Source: an uncultured Bacilli bacterium (GTDB lineage: Bacteria > Bacillota_I > Bacilli_A > RF39 > UBA660). From it: a stretch of 64,000 bases of DNA. Below are positions 43,837 to 53,232 of this stretch, piece after piece (positions within the stretch are counted from its first letter, which is position 1; each line of letters starts with the position of its first letter). Location: assembly GCA_910586195.1 (NCBI GenBank), contig CAJUHO010000004.1, positions 14,137-78,136 on the forward strand, written 5' to 3'. The translations under genes and the position numbers were made by a program. Below the pieces are notes generated by a model, which saw only the letters and a program-made list of their open reading frames with translations, searched no databases and was not told where the DNA came from.

Positions 43837-44985
43837 CTAATTTACAAATAATACTTTTTCTGATTTATATTGACTAATAATTATCTTTAGTACCAAGAAA
43901 ATAGTAATCGCAGTAGATAACACCACTAATAAGACATATAACAAATTAAAATTACCATTAACAATATCTGTAAAAAGTAAAGTAAAATTCAAAAATGGAA
44001 TTAAAGATGAAACAACTCCAATTTTAAGTTCCATCATAAACGCTATGAAACTTGGAAAGAACGATATAAACGTAAGAGGCGTCAAAGCACTTTGTGCCTC
44101 TTTAAAGCTCTTTGACTTACTAGCAATTGCAATACATAATCCACTAATTAAGAAAGAATAAGCACCTATTACAATTGTAGCAAAAACAAAACTTGCAGGC
44201 GAAAGCATCAAATTAACATCTTTATAAATATCAAAACTTTGATTCGCAACTATTAAGGATATCACCATCAAAATTAAACTAATCATACCTGTAACAATAG
44301 AAGAAAAAGAAACACTTAAAAATTTTCCGACAATAATATCTCTACTTTTAATTGGAAAAGTAAGCAGTGTCTCCAATGTTCCACGTTCACGTTCTCCCGC
44401 CGTAGCATCTGTTGCTGGATAAGTAGCAGAAATAGTAATAGCCATTATAATAAACAAAAAAGCATAACTCGTAATATAATTAGCATAGAAGTTTTCCTTT
44501 TCCACAATATCCTTTTTTAAAGTAATAATATTCATTATATCATCAACTGGAATATCTCCTTTTTCTAAATATTCCTTCTGTAAATATTCCTTATAAGCAG
44601 AAAAATAACCCTCTGCTAAGGTAGTGGCATAAGCAGTAGTATCATTATTCGTACCATGAATCACATATTGATTATTATCTTTTGTAATATATAAATCAAT
44701 CTTTTCCTCTTCATATTCTTTTTGCAAAGATTTTCTACTCTTATTTACGGGATCAATTTCCAAATCTTTTATAATTTTCTTCTCAACATCATTCAACTCA
44801 TAATCAAATCCAATTTTATTATATTCTGTCACTGGTTTATTAATCTCTGACTCAAATAAAGCAGATATTCCAATTACTAAAAGTGGAATCATAATAGGAA
44901 TAATTAACATCATAGTAAGAGATTTCTTATCACGAAAAGTTTCTCTTAACTCTTTTTTCAATATATTGAAAACATTATTTTTCAT
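43837..44985 (-). CDS. ABC-2 type permease, NatB-like
   Basis: About 382 residues from the ATG at 44985, with GGAGGAG in front and an 11-base overlap with the ATPase gene. One N-terminal helix (MLIIPIMIPLLVIGISALF), an extracytoplasmic domain of about 130 residues, then five to six helices. ERERGTLETLLTFPIKSRDI is the diagnostic cytoplasmic motif of NatB/YhaP-type permeases. NatAB exports sodium in Bacillus, but homologues move other compounds; substrate not determinable here. Confidence 0.87.
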   Translation of the reverse strand: MKNNVFNILKKELRETFRDKKSLTMMLIIPIMIPLLVIGISALFESEINKPVTEYNKIGFDYELNDVEKKIIKDLEIDPVNKSRKSLQKEYEEEKIDLYITKDNNQYVIHGTNNDTTAYATTLAEGYFSAYKEYLQKEYLEKGDIPVDDIMNIITLKKDIVEKENFYANYITSYAFLFIIMAITISATYPATDATAGERERGTLETLLTFPIKSRDIIVGKFLSVSFSSIVTGMISLILMVISLIVANQSFDIYKDVNLMLSPASFVFATIVIGAYSFLISGLCIAIASKSKSFKEAQSALTPLTFISFFPSFIAFMMELKIGVVSSLIPFLNFTLLFTDIVNGNFNLLYVLLVVLSTAITIFLVLKIIISQYKSEKVLFVN

Positions 44986-45733
44986 GGTTAACTCCTCCAA
45001 TCAAAGCAAAGAACGAATCACGAAGGTTTGATGTTTTAGTTGACTTTTTAATTTCATCTGGTGTTCCTTCCTTTATAACAATTCCCTCATTAATCATAAG
45101 AACATAATCACAAATATTCTCTGCCTCTTCCATATAATGAGTAGAATAAAGAATCGTTTTTTTATTCTTTTTTTCTTTCTTTATAAAGTCTAGTATAATC
45201 TGACTGGAAATAATATCTAATCCACTAGTCGCCTCATCTAAAATATAATACTTAGGATTATGAACCAAACATCTAGCAATGTTTACTCTTTGCATTTGAC
45301 CAGTAGATAGATTCTCAATTTTTTGATATAGGAAAGATTTCATGTCTAAAATAGCAACAATTTCTTCTATCCGTTTTTCTCCCTCTTTGCAATCAACATC
45401 ATAAAAATCACAACACATTTTTAATAGTTCATAAGTAGTAATCGTACGATATATTTTGGTATTTCCAGAAAGATAGGCAATTTTCTTTTTAATTTCAATC
45501 TCATTTTGCTTATAATTTAGACCATCAAAACAAATCGTTCCGTCACTTGGCTCTAATATCCCTGCAATCATACGAAGTAAAGTTGTCTTTCCCGCTCCGT
45601 TAGGACCTAAAATTCCAATAATTTGACCTTCCTTTGCCTGAAAAGTAATACCATTATCGGCGTAAAACTCCTGTTTTTCTTTTTTATCATTATATTTTAT
45701 AAACTTCTTTTTTAAATTCTTTACTTCTAACAT
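44975..45733 (-). CDS. ABC transporter ATP-binding protein, NatA-like
   Basis: 252 residues: Walker A GPNGAGKTT, Q-loop region IAYLSGNTKIY, signature LSTGQMQRVNIAR, Walker B YYILDEATSGLD, and STHYMEEAE. NatA-type ATPases pair with the adjacent ABC-2 permease. A short basic N-terminal segment (KKKFIKYNDKKEKQ) is inserted early. First gene of the two-gene operon, 24 bp after the HAD-like gene, so perhaps co-transcribed with it. Confidence 0.9.
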   Translation of the reverse strand: MLEVKNLKKKFIKYNDKKEKQEFYADNGITFQAKEGQIIGILGPNGAGKTTLLRMIAGILEPSDGTICFDGLNYKQNEIEIKKKIAYLSGNTKIYRTITTYELLKMCCDFYDVDCKEGEKRIEEIVAILDMKSFLYQKIENLSTGQMQRVNIARCLVHNPKYYILDEATSGLDIISSQIILDFIKKEKKNKKTILYSTHYMEEAENICDYVLMINEGIVIKEGTPDEIKKSTKTSNLRDSFFALIGGVNHEK

Positions 45734-45757
45734 AATGAAGCTCCTCTCTTTTTATTA

Positions 45758-46786
45758 TTATTCTCCTAAAAGTGACTTTTTCAGTGTTTTTACTTGTGTT
45801 ATTCTTGAATTTTTTTTCGGATATTCTTGTCCTTCCGAAAAGTGTTTCTCTGTTAGATTAAGAATATTTGTAAGATTTTCTCTTTCATTTTCTGTAGGAG
45901 ACTCTTGATAATGAGCCGTATAGTTTAACCAGTGAACCATATCTCGATAATCATCTTCATCGGCATAACCTTCTCTTAAATAACGTTCTACAAAAGCATA
46001 TTCTCTGCCTCTTACCTTGTCTCCTAGTTCCCAACAAGATAGATGTCTCATCATATTCTTTTGTTCCAATAAAACTGCTACTGCCGATAAGCCTTTAACA
46101 GACTCTATATATTCCTTCATTCCTTCAACGACACCATCAAATCCAAAAGTAGTAGTATCATATTTCATTAAATTATTGTACCTGCTTTCACAGTTCTGTG
46201 AAGGACGACATAAAAACATTGGACGTCTATCTTGATACTCTTTATATACATCTTCTTCTATCCCATCATCGATAATGGCAAACCATTTATTGAAATAAAA
46301 ATCTGTATTAATATAATACTTTGCAAAAGTTTCTAGCTTGTTCATATTAAAATTAGGATTATGTGGATAATCCATATCTTGATTGTAATCATAACTACCA
46401 CCAAAATAAAAGCTTTCCCCAAACTCAACACCTTCAACCAAGTGAGGTTCTATAATAGACAAAACTTCCTTTATTCGATCAAAATGATAGTAATGCGTAG
46501 AAATGGAAATGGTTGCTACAGAAGCATTAAATTGCTGTCTCAACTGTGATATTTGATTTATAAAAATCTTCGCTTTTTCAGCATCTATTCCATCACATGT
46601 TCCATCTAAATCTAACATTATAGCAATGGCTGTACGTGGAACTTCCTCTTCCAAAGAAAAAATGTTATCAAACTCTGAAGGCTCTATCAATGTAGAATTG
46701 TTATAATACTTTTCTTCTTTTCTATTCTGTCTCTCATAAAAACGCATCTTTCGAAATTCAGATGTCCAACTATCTTGTTTTTTCAT
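45758..46786 (-). CDS. Hypothetical protein with HAD-like DxDGT motif
   Basis: About 342 residues from the ATG at 46786 (GGAG upstream; GTG 46807 also possible). Near residue 55, AIAIMLDLDGTCDGID resembles motif I of HAD-superfamily phosphatases, and later WFAIIDDGIEED could be the acidic motif IV. The remainder is soluble and acidic and not of a family I know. It lies between two ABC transporter operons on the same strand. HAD membership is a guess from one motif; otherwise unknown. Confidence 0.7.
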   Translation of the reverse strand: MKKQDSWTSEFRKMRFYERQNRKEEKYYNNSTLIEPSEFDNIFSLEEEVPRTAIAIMLDLDGTCDGIDAEKAKIFINQISQLRQQFNASVATISISTHYYHFDRIKEVLSIIEPHLVEGVEFGESFYFGGSYDYNQDMDYPHNPNFNMNKLETFAKYYINTDFYFNKWFAIIDDGIEEDVYKEYQDRRPMFLCRPSQNCESRYNNLMKYDTTTFGFDGVVEGMKEYIESVKGLSAVAVLLEQKNMMRHLSCWELGDKVRGREYAFVERYLREGYADEDDYRDMVHWLNYTAHYQESPTENERENLTNILNLTEKHFSEGQEYPKKNSRITQVKTLKKSLLGE

Positions 46787-46838
46787 ATATTTATCAACTC
46801 CAGTCACTATTCTAACATAAACAGACAGCTTTTCCTAT

Positions 46839-47468
46839 TTAAAATTCTCTTTTCCTATAAACATATTCTGAAATTCGATAGGATACATAAAGTGCTAAAA
46901 TCATAATCACTATTACAATAATTACCCAGTAATGACTACACCATGTAAAAACACCTATAGGTATTAGCGATTTTACTTTATCCACAAAAATAGAGGATAA
47001 CCCAATTAAAGCAAATACTAATATAAAAATAGCAATACGACCTTTTTCTATGCCAAAGCGGAAAATAAAAGGATAAAGAAATGCCTGCAAAAGAGTTAAT
47101 GCAAAGATACAAATAAGCATTAGTGAAAAAGTCTCCTGCAAATGAAATGTTCCCTTAATAGCAGCATATCCTAAAGATAAACCCGTAGATATTACCACCA
47201 CAATTGCCAACAGTAGCAAGTTCGCAACATACTTCGATTTAACGAAAGACCTATTCCCATTTGGAAGAGCCAAAGCATAAGCATTCCAATTACTATATTC
47301 ATCATAACTAAATGTTGACATAAACATCATAGTACCCATAAATGATGTTAAAGAAATAAGTGCATTTTCATCTTTCAAAACAATAAATAGAAAGAACAGA
47401 AAAAAGAGAAAAAAAGATTTCATACTATTCTTTATTATCAAAATATCCTTTTTAATAAAACCCCACAT
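46839..47468 (-). CDS. Small ABC-2 type permease
   Basis: 209 residues with six hydrophobic segments and a basic C-terminus. The beginning MWGFIKKDILIIKNSMKSFF and SYDEYSNWNAYALALPNGN are typical of the ABC-2 subfamily that accompanies YtrA-regulated ATPases. The ATG overlaps the ATPase stop (TAATG), so the two are coupled. It is the last gene of gntR-ATPase-permease. Confidence 0.85.
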   Translation of the reverse strand: MWGFIKKDILIIKNSMKSFFLFFLFFLFIVLKDENALISLTSFMGTMMFMSTFSYDEYSNWNAYALALPNGNRSFVKSKYVANLLLLAIVVVISTGLSLGYAAIKGTFHLQETFSLMLICIFALTLLQAFLYPFIFRFGIEKGRIAIFILVFALIGLSSIFVDKVKSLIPIGVFTWCSHYWVIIVIVIMILALYVSYRISEYVYRKREF

Positions 47469-48331
47469 TAAATTCTATCCCCCTTTATCATTAGAACCAT
47501 CATTTTTTCAATGGTCACTCTATCCACAACAAATTTTTTATATTTTTTCTTCATCCTATCCCTATCTTTTACCAAAATCTCATAGTCATAACTGTTTTTT
47601 CTATAGCAAATAATATCTTCTTTGGCAATTTCTTGAAAAGAATCCGTATCGCATTTTAAAATTCCATATCCATCCATTATTTCATCACGACTTTGATTCA
47701 ACAAAATTTTTCCCTTATCTAAAAAGACAATATAATCTGCAATATGTTCTAAATCACTTGTAATATGAGTAGAAAACAAAATAGTATGATTCTCATCCTG
47801 AATAAAATCTAAAAATATATCCAAAACTTCCCCTCGAACAACAGGATCTAGTCCACTAGTCGCCTCATCTAAAATAAGCAGTTTAGGATGATGTGATAAC
47901 GCTGTTGCAATCTCTAATTTTTTTCTCATTCCCTTTGAAAAGTTCTTAATCATCTTAGATTTAGGCAATTGAAAATTACTTAAATACTGATCATAAATAT
48001 TACTATCCCAATTTTTATAAACATCTCTCATTACTAAATCAATATCCTTTGGCGTTAAAACTTCAGGAAAAAACATATTATCTAAAACCAAGCCTATCTC
48101 TTCTTTAATAAAATTTCCCTCAAGTTTTATATCTTTCCCAAAAATTTTTATATCGCCATGATTGACTGGTATTATATTTAGAAGTGATTTTAAAAATGTC
48201 GTCTTTCCTGCGCCATTTTCACCAATTAATCCAATTATCATTCCACCTTCAATCCCTAAACTTTCTATATTAAGTTCAAATTTGGAATCATACCTTTTTA
48301 CTAATTTTTCAATCTCTATTATCTTATTCAT
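47468..48331 (-). CDS. ABC transporter ATP-binding protein
   Basis: About 287 residues. Walker A GENGAGKTT, signature NFSKGMRKKLEIATAL, Walker B LLILDEATSGLD, then STHITSDLE. The C-terminal 60 residues are an extra regulatory segment common in this subgroup. The two ATGs at 48334 and 48331 follow GGGAG; 48331 has the better spacing. It overlaps gntR by 8 bases and the permease by 1 base. Confidence 0.9.
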   Translation of the reverse strand: MNKIIEIEKLVKRYDSKFELNIESLGIEGGMIIGLIGENGAGKTTFLKSLLNIIPVNHGDIKIFGKDIKLEGNFIKEEIGLVLDNMFFPEVLTPKDIDLVMRDVYKNWDSNIYDQYLSNFQLPKSKMIKNFSKGMRKKLEIATALSHHPKLLILDEATSGLDPVVRGEVLDIFLDFIQDENHTILFSTHITSDLEHIADYIVFLDKGKILLNQSRDEIMDGYGILKCDTDSFQEIAKEDIICYRKNSYDYEILVKDRDRMKKKYKKFVVDRVTIEKMMVLMIKGDRI

Positions 48332-48707
48332 CATACTCACTCCCATAAATTAACTCAAATAAATCAAGCACTTCTTTTTTACTTATTTGATACTGATTAG
48401 AAATTTCTATTATCTTTTCAATATACTCTTCCATCTCTTTTAACTTCTGTTCTTTAATAAATTCTAAATTCCTAGGAGATACAAAACTTCCTTTTCCATG
48501 AACTGTAATAATATAACCAGCATCTTCTAATTCATCATAAGCCTTCTTGATAGTCATAACACTAATTCTAAGGTCTTTAGCCAAACTACGAATAGATGGT
48601 AAAATATCATTTTCTTGTAATTCCCCTGAAATAATTTGATTGATAATACTTTGCTGCACCTGCTCATAAATCGGTATATTACTACTATTACTAATAACGA
48701 TTCGCAT
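48324..48707 (-). CDS. GntR-family regulator, YtrA subfamily (second)
   Basis: 127 residues: winged helix (IPIYEQVQQSIINQIISGEL, then ILPSIRSLAKDLRISVMT and YDELEDAGYIITVHGKGSFV) plus a short helical tail. Same layout as the regulator at 12948, though clearly a paralogue rather than a copy. It heads its ABC operon and has AAGGAGG. It probably represses its own promoter through the inverted repeats at 48720-48754. Confidence 0.88.
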   Translation of the reverse strand: MRIVISNSSNIPIYEQVQQSIINQIISGELQENDILPSIRSLAKDLRISVMTIKKAYDELEDAGYIITVHGKGSFVSPRNLEFIKEQKLKEMEEYIEKIIEISNQYQISKKEVLDLFELIYGSEYDE

Positions 48708-48719
48708 AAAGCCTCCTTA

Positions 48720-48760
48720 ACTGTTACAACTATATTATAACAGTGTATAACACTTGTCAA
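48720..48760 (-). promoter_or_regulatory. Promoter and operator of the second GntR-ABC operon
   Basis: On the minus strand TTGACA (48755-48760), a 17-bp spacer and TAATAT (48732-48737). ACTGTTA (48720-48726)/TAACAGT (48738-48744) flank the -10, and AGTGT/ACACT (48742-48754) lie in the spacer. The ACTGT half-site recalls that of the operator at 12913-12936. Confidence 0.7.
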
Positions 48761-48910
48761 GAAAAATAAACAATTTTAATTAAGTATAATCTTATAAACT
48801 TTAAACGAATTCATTATTTTATTTATACTAGTTAAAAATAACGATTGATGCATAAAATTAAATTTCCCTGTGTTATAATAGTTTAAATATAAAAAAGGAG
48901 AAAGAAGTTT

Positions 48911-49669
48911 ATGACGTATTCTTATGATAAAGATATAGAACAGTATGGAAAAATAAGTAAATTTCATAAATATGGACGAGATGGCACATATATTACACCA
49001 AGTGGTACGCTTTTTGATGTAGATAGTTATGCCGCTGTTGCACATGCTGGTGGATTCGTTATTCCTTTTTTCCAAGCATATATGCACCCTGATCAAGACG
49101 AAATAAATTATTATAGTAAAGAAGAATTGTTAAGTATTTTAATCAATTGGGAAAAATCATTACTTACCAAAGAATATGATGTAAATTACCAGGAACAACA
49201 AATGAGACTAGATCTAGTCCGATATTTTATAAATGTTTATAAGAGCAACAAATCCATTTGGGACGAAAGAAACGAATATGTTGATTTTTCAGAAACAACT
49301 GGCATTCCTAATATTGAGGAAAATTGGTATGGACGAGATGTCACTTTAAAATCAGTTCTAGTCCAATTTTGTAATTATGACTCTGTAGAAAGTCAGCTTT
49401 ATCGGTCCATTACTACCTCTAAATTTAACATTTATGAAACATTTTATGATTATATTTTACATGATTTTAAAATTTTTCAAATACCAAAAAAGGTATATAA
49501 TGAAACCTCGCAACAATATATCGACTATGAACAATCTATTTGGTTAATATCTGATAAAGAATTACGATTAAAGGCTGAATTAGAGTCCATTTGCAAAGAA
49601 GTACCATTGGAAGAAAGATATCAATATTGTAAAAATAAATCAAAAGTTAAAAACTACGATTTTTATTAA
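48911..49669 (+). CDS. Hypothetical protein
   Basis: 252 residues, soluble, rich in Tyr and acidic residues, no signal peptide. The first 60 residues (KFHKYGRDGTYITPSGTLFD) suggest beta structure; the rest is helical. I recognise no family. AAGGAG precedes the ATG and TGTTATAAT (core 48874-48879) is a probable extended -10. A single gene divergent from the GntR operon. Confidence 0.75.
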   Translation: MTYSYDKDIEQYGKISKFHKYGRDGTYITPSGTLFDVDSYAAVAHAGGFVIPFFQAYMHPDQDEINYYSKEELLSILINWEKSLLTKEYDVNYQEQQMRLDLVRYFINVYKSNKSIWDERNEYVDFSETTGIPNIEENWYGRDVTLKSVLVQFCNYDSVESQLYRSITTSKFNIYETFYDYILHDFKIFQIPKKVYNETSQQYIDYEQSIWLISDKELRLKAELESICKEVPLEERYQYCKNKSKVKNYDFY

Positions 49670-49711
49670 TTTATAAACAATTCAATTAATGTATTATAAT
49701 TCATATCATTG

Positions 49712-50428
49712 TTATTCTTCTAGCCAACTATTCCCTGTACGATAATCAATTACAACTCCTGGTTGAATATTATAAACAAAAACATTAAAAGATAACCCCT
49801 CTCCTTTATCTTCTGTCGACATTGCTTCTATCTGAGTTCCTTCTGCTACTAAATTATCGGAAGAAAAAATAGGAGTTACTCGATATAAAACATGATTACC
49901 TGTTTCTTTTACATAGCTAGCCACTTGATTTTCAAAGGGAAGCATTCCCTCTGTATTCATATAACGAGTACAAGTGATTAAGTTTTTTACATTGGCATTT
50001 TCTCCTGTCAACTGATAACCAATCAAATGACAACGATTGTATAAATACTTCCCCTCTACAATATCATACTTTATTGTATGCCAGCCAGACGGTTTAACCA
50101 TTCCGATACTGCCACGTTCCTCTGTTGGCATAAGATCTTTTCCAATATTGGCAAGAGCAACTCCGCATCTTTTCAAGGAATCCAAATCACTATACTTTTC
50201 ATAAGAAGCAGCAGATATTTCATCTTCAGAAAATTGTGGCAAGTTATCATTTAAAGTAACATAAGATTTTCCACTATAAGGTGGTATAGTATCAACTGTA
50301 TACGCTTCTTCGCCTTGCGCTGATTCTATTTTCATACTAAAATTTTCAAAATCAGTCTGAAAATAGGCTACTACAATTCCTATTAAAAAAATGAAAGATA
50401 TAGCAATATTTTTAATTTTTTTCATCAT
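49712..50428 (-). CDS. DNA/RNA non-specific endonuclease, EndA-like, membrane-anchored
   Basis: About 238 residues from the ATG at 50428 (GAGGTAT site; the upstream in-frame codons lack one). An N-terminal membrane anchor (about 5-22) is followed by the nuclease core: LYNRCHLIGYQLTGENANVK has the DRGH-like motif (here NRCH) with the catalytic His, then NLITCTRYMNTEGMLPFE with the metal-binding Asn. Close to Endonuclease_NS_2 proteins that degrade DNA at the cell surface, including competence nuclease EndA. Arg-Cys-His in place of Arg-Gly-His is common in this subgroup. Role here, nutrition or DNA uptake, is not decided. Confidence 0.85.
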   Translation of the reverse strand: MMKKIKNIAISFIFLIGIVVAYFQTDFENFSMKIESAQGEEAYTVDTIPPYSGKSYVTLNDNLPQFSEDEISAASYEKYSDLDSLKRCGVALANIGKDLMPTEERGSIGMVKPSGWHTIKYDIVEGKYLYNRCHLIGYQLTGENANVKNLITCTRYMNTEGMLPFENQVASYVKETGNHVLYRVTPIFSSDNLVAEGTQIEAMSTEDKGEGLSFNVFVYNIQPGVVIDYRTGNSWLEE

Positions 50429-50459
50429 TTTTATACCTCTATTAAACACTCTATCACAA

Positions 50460-50484
50460 CAAAAAAAAACTGTCAAAACAGTTT
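50460..50484 (-). terminator. Terminator of the HTH-DUF4097 operon
   Basis: AAAACTGT (50465-50472) pairs with ACAGTTTT (50477-50484), followed by TTTT on the minus strand. Confidence 0.75.
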
Positions 50485-50488
50485 TCTA

Positions 50489-51376
50489 TTAATTATCTAC
50501 TTCAATATCACCACAATCATTCCTAACTGTTAAAGTAATATTTGACATCCTATGATTGTGCTTAATATCTACATCTCCTAAATTTGTCTTTGCATCAACA
50601 AAAATTTCATTGGTCCTACCTATTTCAATATCACCAAAACTATTTGATATAGTTGAATTTTTATTAATAGCTAAATGATCGATTTCAATATTACCACAAT
50701 CATCTGATACATCTAAATAATGAGAAACCCTCTTAATGGAAATATCGCCATAACTATTTTTAGCTTTAATACTATCTACTTCATCAACTTCAACATCTCC
50801 GCAATCTTCTTGAATATTCAATAACCTAGCCACACCTACTTCTATATCACCATATTGATTGACTATTTTAATATCTCTTCCTCCAGAAACGAAAATATCA
50901 CCACAATCTGCAAACAATTCCATATCTGCTTTTAAAAATCTACTGACAGCAATATCTCCATAATCATTATGAACATTAATTTTTCCTTCATAATCTTTTG
51001 GCAAATAAATATCTATCTTACTTTTCTTAATATTAATGCAGAAAAACCGACACTTCTTTTTATCTGATTTAACATTCAATTCACTATTAAGATAATCTAC
51101 ACTAAAGTCTTCCTTATCTCCATAGATAACAATTCTTGCAGTAGAATCACTGCTATTTTTAAATGAAACATCACCAACAGTAGAATCTATATTCACCATG
51201 GTAGGAATCGTAGAATATACTTCATCCATTACTAAATGATTGCTCACCTTATTTATCATATGAAACTTTGGCATTTTAAGGGAACCTTTCATTAATAAAA
51301 TCATTACTGCTACTAAAAGAACAGCAACAACAGAACAAATAACTATTAAAGTAATAATCAAACCCTTATTTTTCAC
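50489..51376 (-). CDS. DUF4097-type beta-repeat membrane protein
   Basis: About 295 residues from GTG 51376, which has AGAGGTG 6 bases upstream. One membrane helix (about 7-27) is followed by a right-handed repeat of short strands, each ending GDI or GDV plus a small set (for example NSYGDISIKR, DDCGNIEID, NDCGDIEVD), the DUF4097 putative adhesin fold. It overlaps the HTH-membrane protein gene and is probably its partner in envelope-stress sensing, by analogy with LiaG-like proteins. Confidence 0.82.
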   Translation of the reverse strand: MKNKGLIITLIVICSVVAVLLVAVMILLMKGSLKMPKFHMINKVSNHLVMDEVYSTIPTMVNIDSTVGDVSFKNSSDSTARIVIYGDKEDFSVDYLNSELNVKSDKKKCRFFCINIKKSKIDIYLPKDYEGKINVHNDYGDIAVSRFLKADMELFADCGDIFVSGGRDIKIVNQYGDIEVGVARLLNIQEDCGDVEVDEVDSIKAKNSYGDISIKRVSHYLDVSDDCGNIEIDHLAINKNSTISNSFGDIEIGRTNEIFVDAKTNLGDVDIKHNHRMSNITLTVRNDCGDIEVDN

Positions 51377-51983
51377 GACTGTCACCTCTTAACATAAATA
51401 CTAACTTTATTATTTCCTCTAGCAATGCAGCAACAATCCATAAAATCCAAGTAATATGCCAATCCATTGTAAAGAAACTAATAAACAAATAAACAAGCAA
51501 AGTAATTAAATAAATGAGTGTCACAATCTGCTTCAAAAGTTTTGGTTGCCTTTCCTCTTTTGGTTTTCCAACTTTATAAAGCATGCAAGTGTATACAATT
51601 TTATAAGTCGCAATACCACATATCACTAAAAATATGGCACTAGAAATAATGGGATTCATCATCATTACTGGTATCGTAATCATAATCCAAGCAAGAGCCA
51701 GAAAATATATCAGTATTCCAATACCAATTCCTTTTGCTCTTTTTTCAAGAACATTTTCATTCGGTTTTCCTTTCTCATCCTTACAACGATTTCCTGTTAA
51801 TAGCTCATCCGCCGATATCTCATATAACTCACAAAGAGGAACAATTTTATCAAAATCGGGCATACTTTGATCAGTTTCCCACTTAGAAACCGTCTGTCTT
51901 GTTACGTTAAGTCTATCTGCCACCTCTTCTTGAGATAAATGTTTCGTTCTTCTAAGTTCTAAAAGTCTATCTCCTATTTTCAT
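51366..51983 (-). CDS. XRE-family HTH protein with membrane helices
   Basis: About 205 residues from the ATG at 51983 (GAGGTG upstream). Residues 1-62 are a Cro/CI-type HTH (LSQEEVADRLNVTRQTVSKW). Four hydrophobic helices follow (about 85-200). Such membrane-tethered regulators usually control the neighbouring gene. TATAAT at 52003-52008 on the minus strand is a probable -10. It is the first gene of the pair with the DUF4097 protein. Confidence 0.88.
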   Translation of the reverse strand: MKIGDRLLELRRTKHLSQEEVADRLNVTRQTVSKWETDQSMPDFDKIVPLCELYEISADELLTGNRCKDEKGKPNENVLEKRAKGIGIGILIYFLALAWIMITIPVMMMNPIISSAIFLVICGIATYKIVYTCMLYKVGKPKEERQPKLLKQIVTLIYLITLLVYLFISFFTMDWHITWILWIVAALLEEIIKLVFMLRGDSREK

Positions 51984-52083
51984 TCTTTTCACCTCACAAA
52001 AAATTATACCGCCTCTGTCCGTTGCAATCTACCAATTTCAGTTGGAAATTTGTCAACCAACATTAACATATCACCATTTTTAT

Positions 52084-53232
52084 CTAATCTTTTTTATTAT
52101 GAGTTTTAGAAACAAAATAAGATATCATTATAAATAAAATAGAAAATAATAATATAATTCCAAAATTAACTAAAATAGGCTGTAGCATTCCTATTGAAAA
52201 ATCCTCTGTTGTTACAATTAATTCATTATTCATAATATAATAATAAGATGGTAAAAAATGAGCAATATTCAAAACCAATTTAGGTAGCCATTCTATTGGT
52301 ACAAAAGCACCACATAAGAAGCTTGACCCCAATGCTAGCACATTTACAATTCCATTAATAGCATTTTTATTATGCACTAAATTTCCAATTAGAAAAGAAA
52401 GTGCAAGAGCGCAAAAGGCAAAAACAAATGAATTTAAAATCAGTAATCCCCCATGAACACTCATCATGATACTACCAAGTAATAAAAAGCTTAGTAGGAT
52501 ATAAAATCCCCACAATAATATCGCAAATAAACCATTGGATAATAACAGACTTTGATTGAACCTTTTAGAATTCATGCTACTAATGCTCGTTCTTTTACGA
52601 ATCTTTTCTTCATTAAAACTATAAAGAATTAAACAAATAATATAAACAGAACCTGCCAAAACACTGTAATTCATAAAATTATAATAAAGTTTGGCTTTCT
52701 GTAAATGACCTGTATCTAATTTAGATGTTACCTCTACTTTTACATTCTTATTCAAAGTATCATGAATATAGCGAATAATACTTTCTTCATCATCTATAGT
52801 AGCAAGATAAGTATCAGCAACTTTTAAATATCTTTGCAATAACATTTCTGCAAGTGATGCATAATAATCTTTTGTACTCTTAATAGATATTTTAGGATTT
52901 TTATGATTTAGAAAATCTTTTCGATAGCCACTAGGAATATATATAACGTAATTAACATCACGATAAAACAATGCATCGTTAATTTTATCTTCATCCTTTT
53001 CTACCTTTACTTTTTTACTATTTTTCTCTAAATAGCTTATCAAATCTTTTGTAATTCCAATATTTTCATCCTGATTAATAATTAAAACATTTGGTTTTTC
53101 CGCTGAAAAAGACATACTATGATCTGATGTTTGCATATTAAATACAGAAAATAATATCAAAATAACAGAATACATAATAATAATAGATTTATTTTTATTA
53201 AATATTTTTATAAATGCCTTAAATACTGTCAT
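52084..53232 (-). CDS. ABC-2 type permease, second of a pair
   Basis: 382 residues with an N-terminal helix, an extracytoplasmic domain (about 40-170) and five C-terminal helices ending FLPSYYYIMNNELIV and a final helix. This is the YhgE/Pip-like ABC-2 permease layout. Strong GGAGG site. The start overlaps the preceding permease by 14 bases. Together with it and the ATPase at 54418 it forms a one-ATPase, two-permease exporter like the linearmycin-type LnrLMN. Confidence 0.85.
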   Translation of the reverse strand: MTVFKAFIKIFNKNKSIIIMYSVILILFSVFNMQTSDHSMSFSAEKPNVLIINQDENIGITKDLISYLEKNSKKVKVEKDEDKINDALFYRDVNYVIYIPSGYRKDFLNHKNPKISIKSTKDYYASLAEMLLQRYLKVADTYLATIDDEESIIRYIHDTLNKNVKVEVTSKLDTGHLQKAKLYYNFMNYSVLAGSVYIICLILYSFNEEKIRKRTSISSMNSKRFNQSLLLSNGLFAILLWGFYILLSFLLLGSIMMSVHGGLLILNSFVFAFCALALSFLIGNLVHNKNAINGIVNVLALGSSFLCGAFVPIEWLPKLVLNIAHFLPSYYYIMNNELIVTTEDFSIGMLQPILVNFGIILLFSILFIMISYFVSKTHNKKD

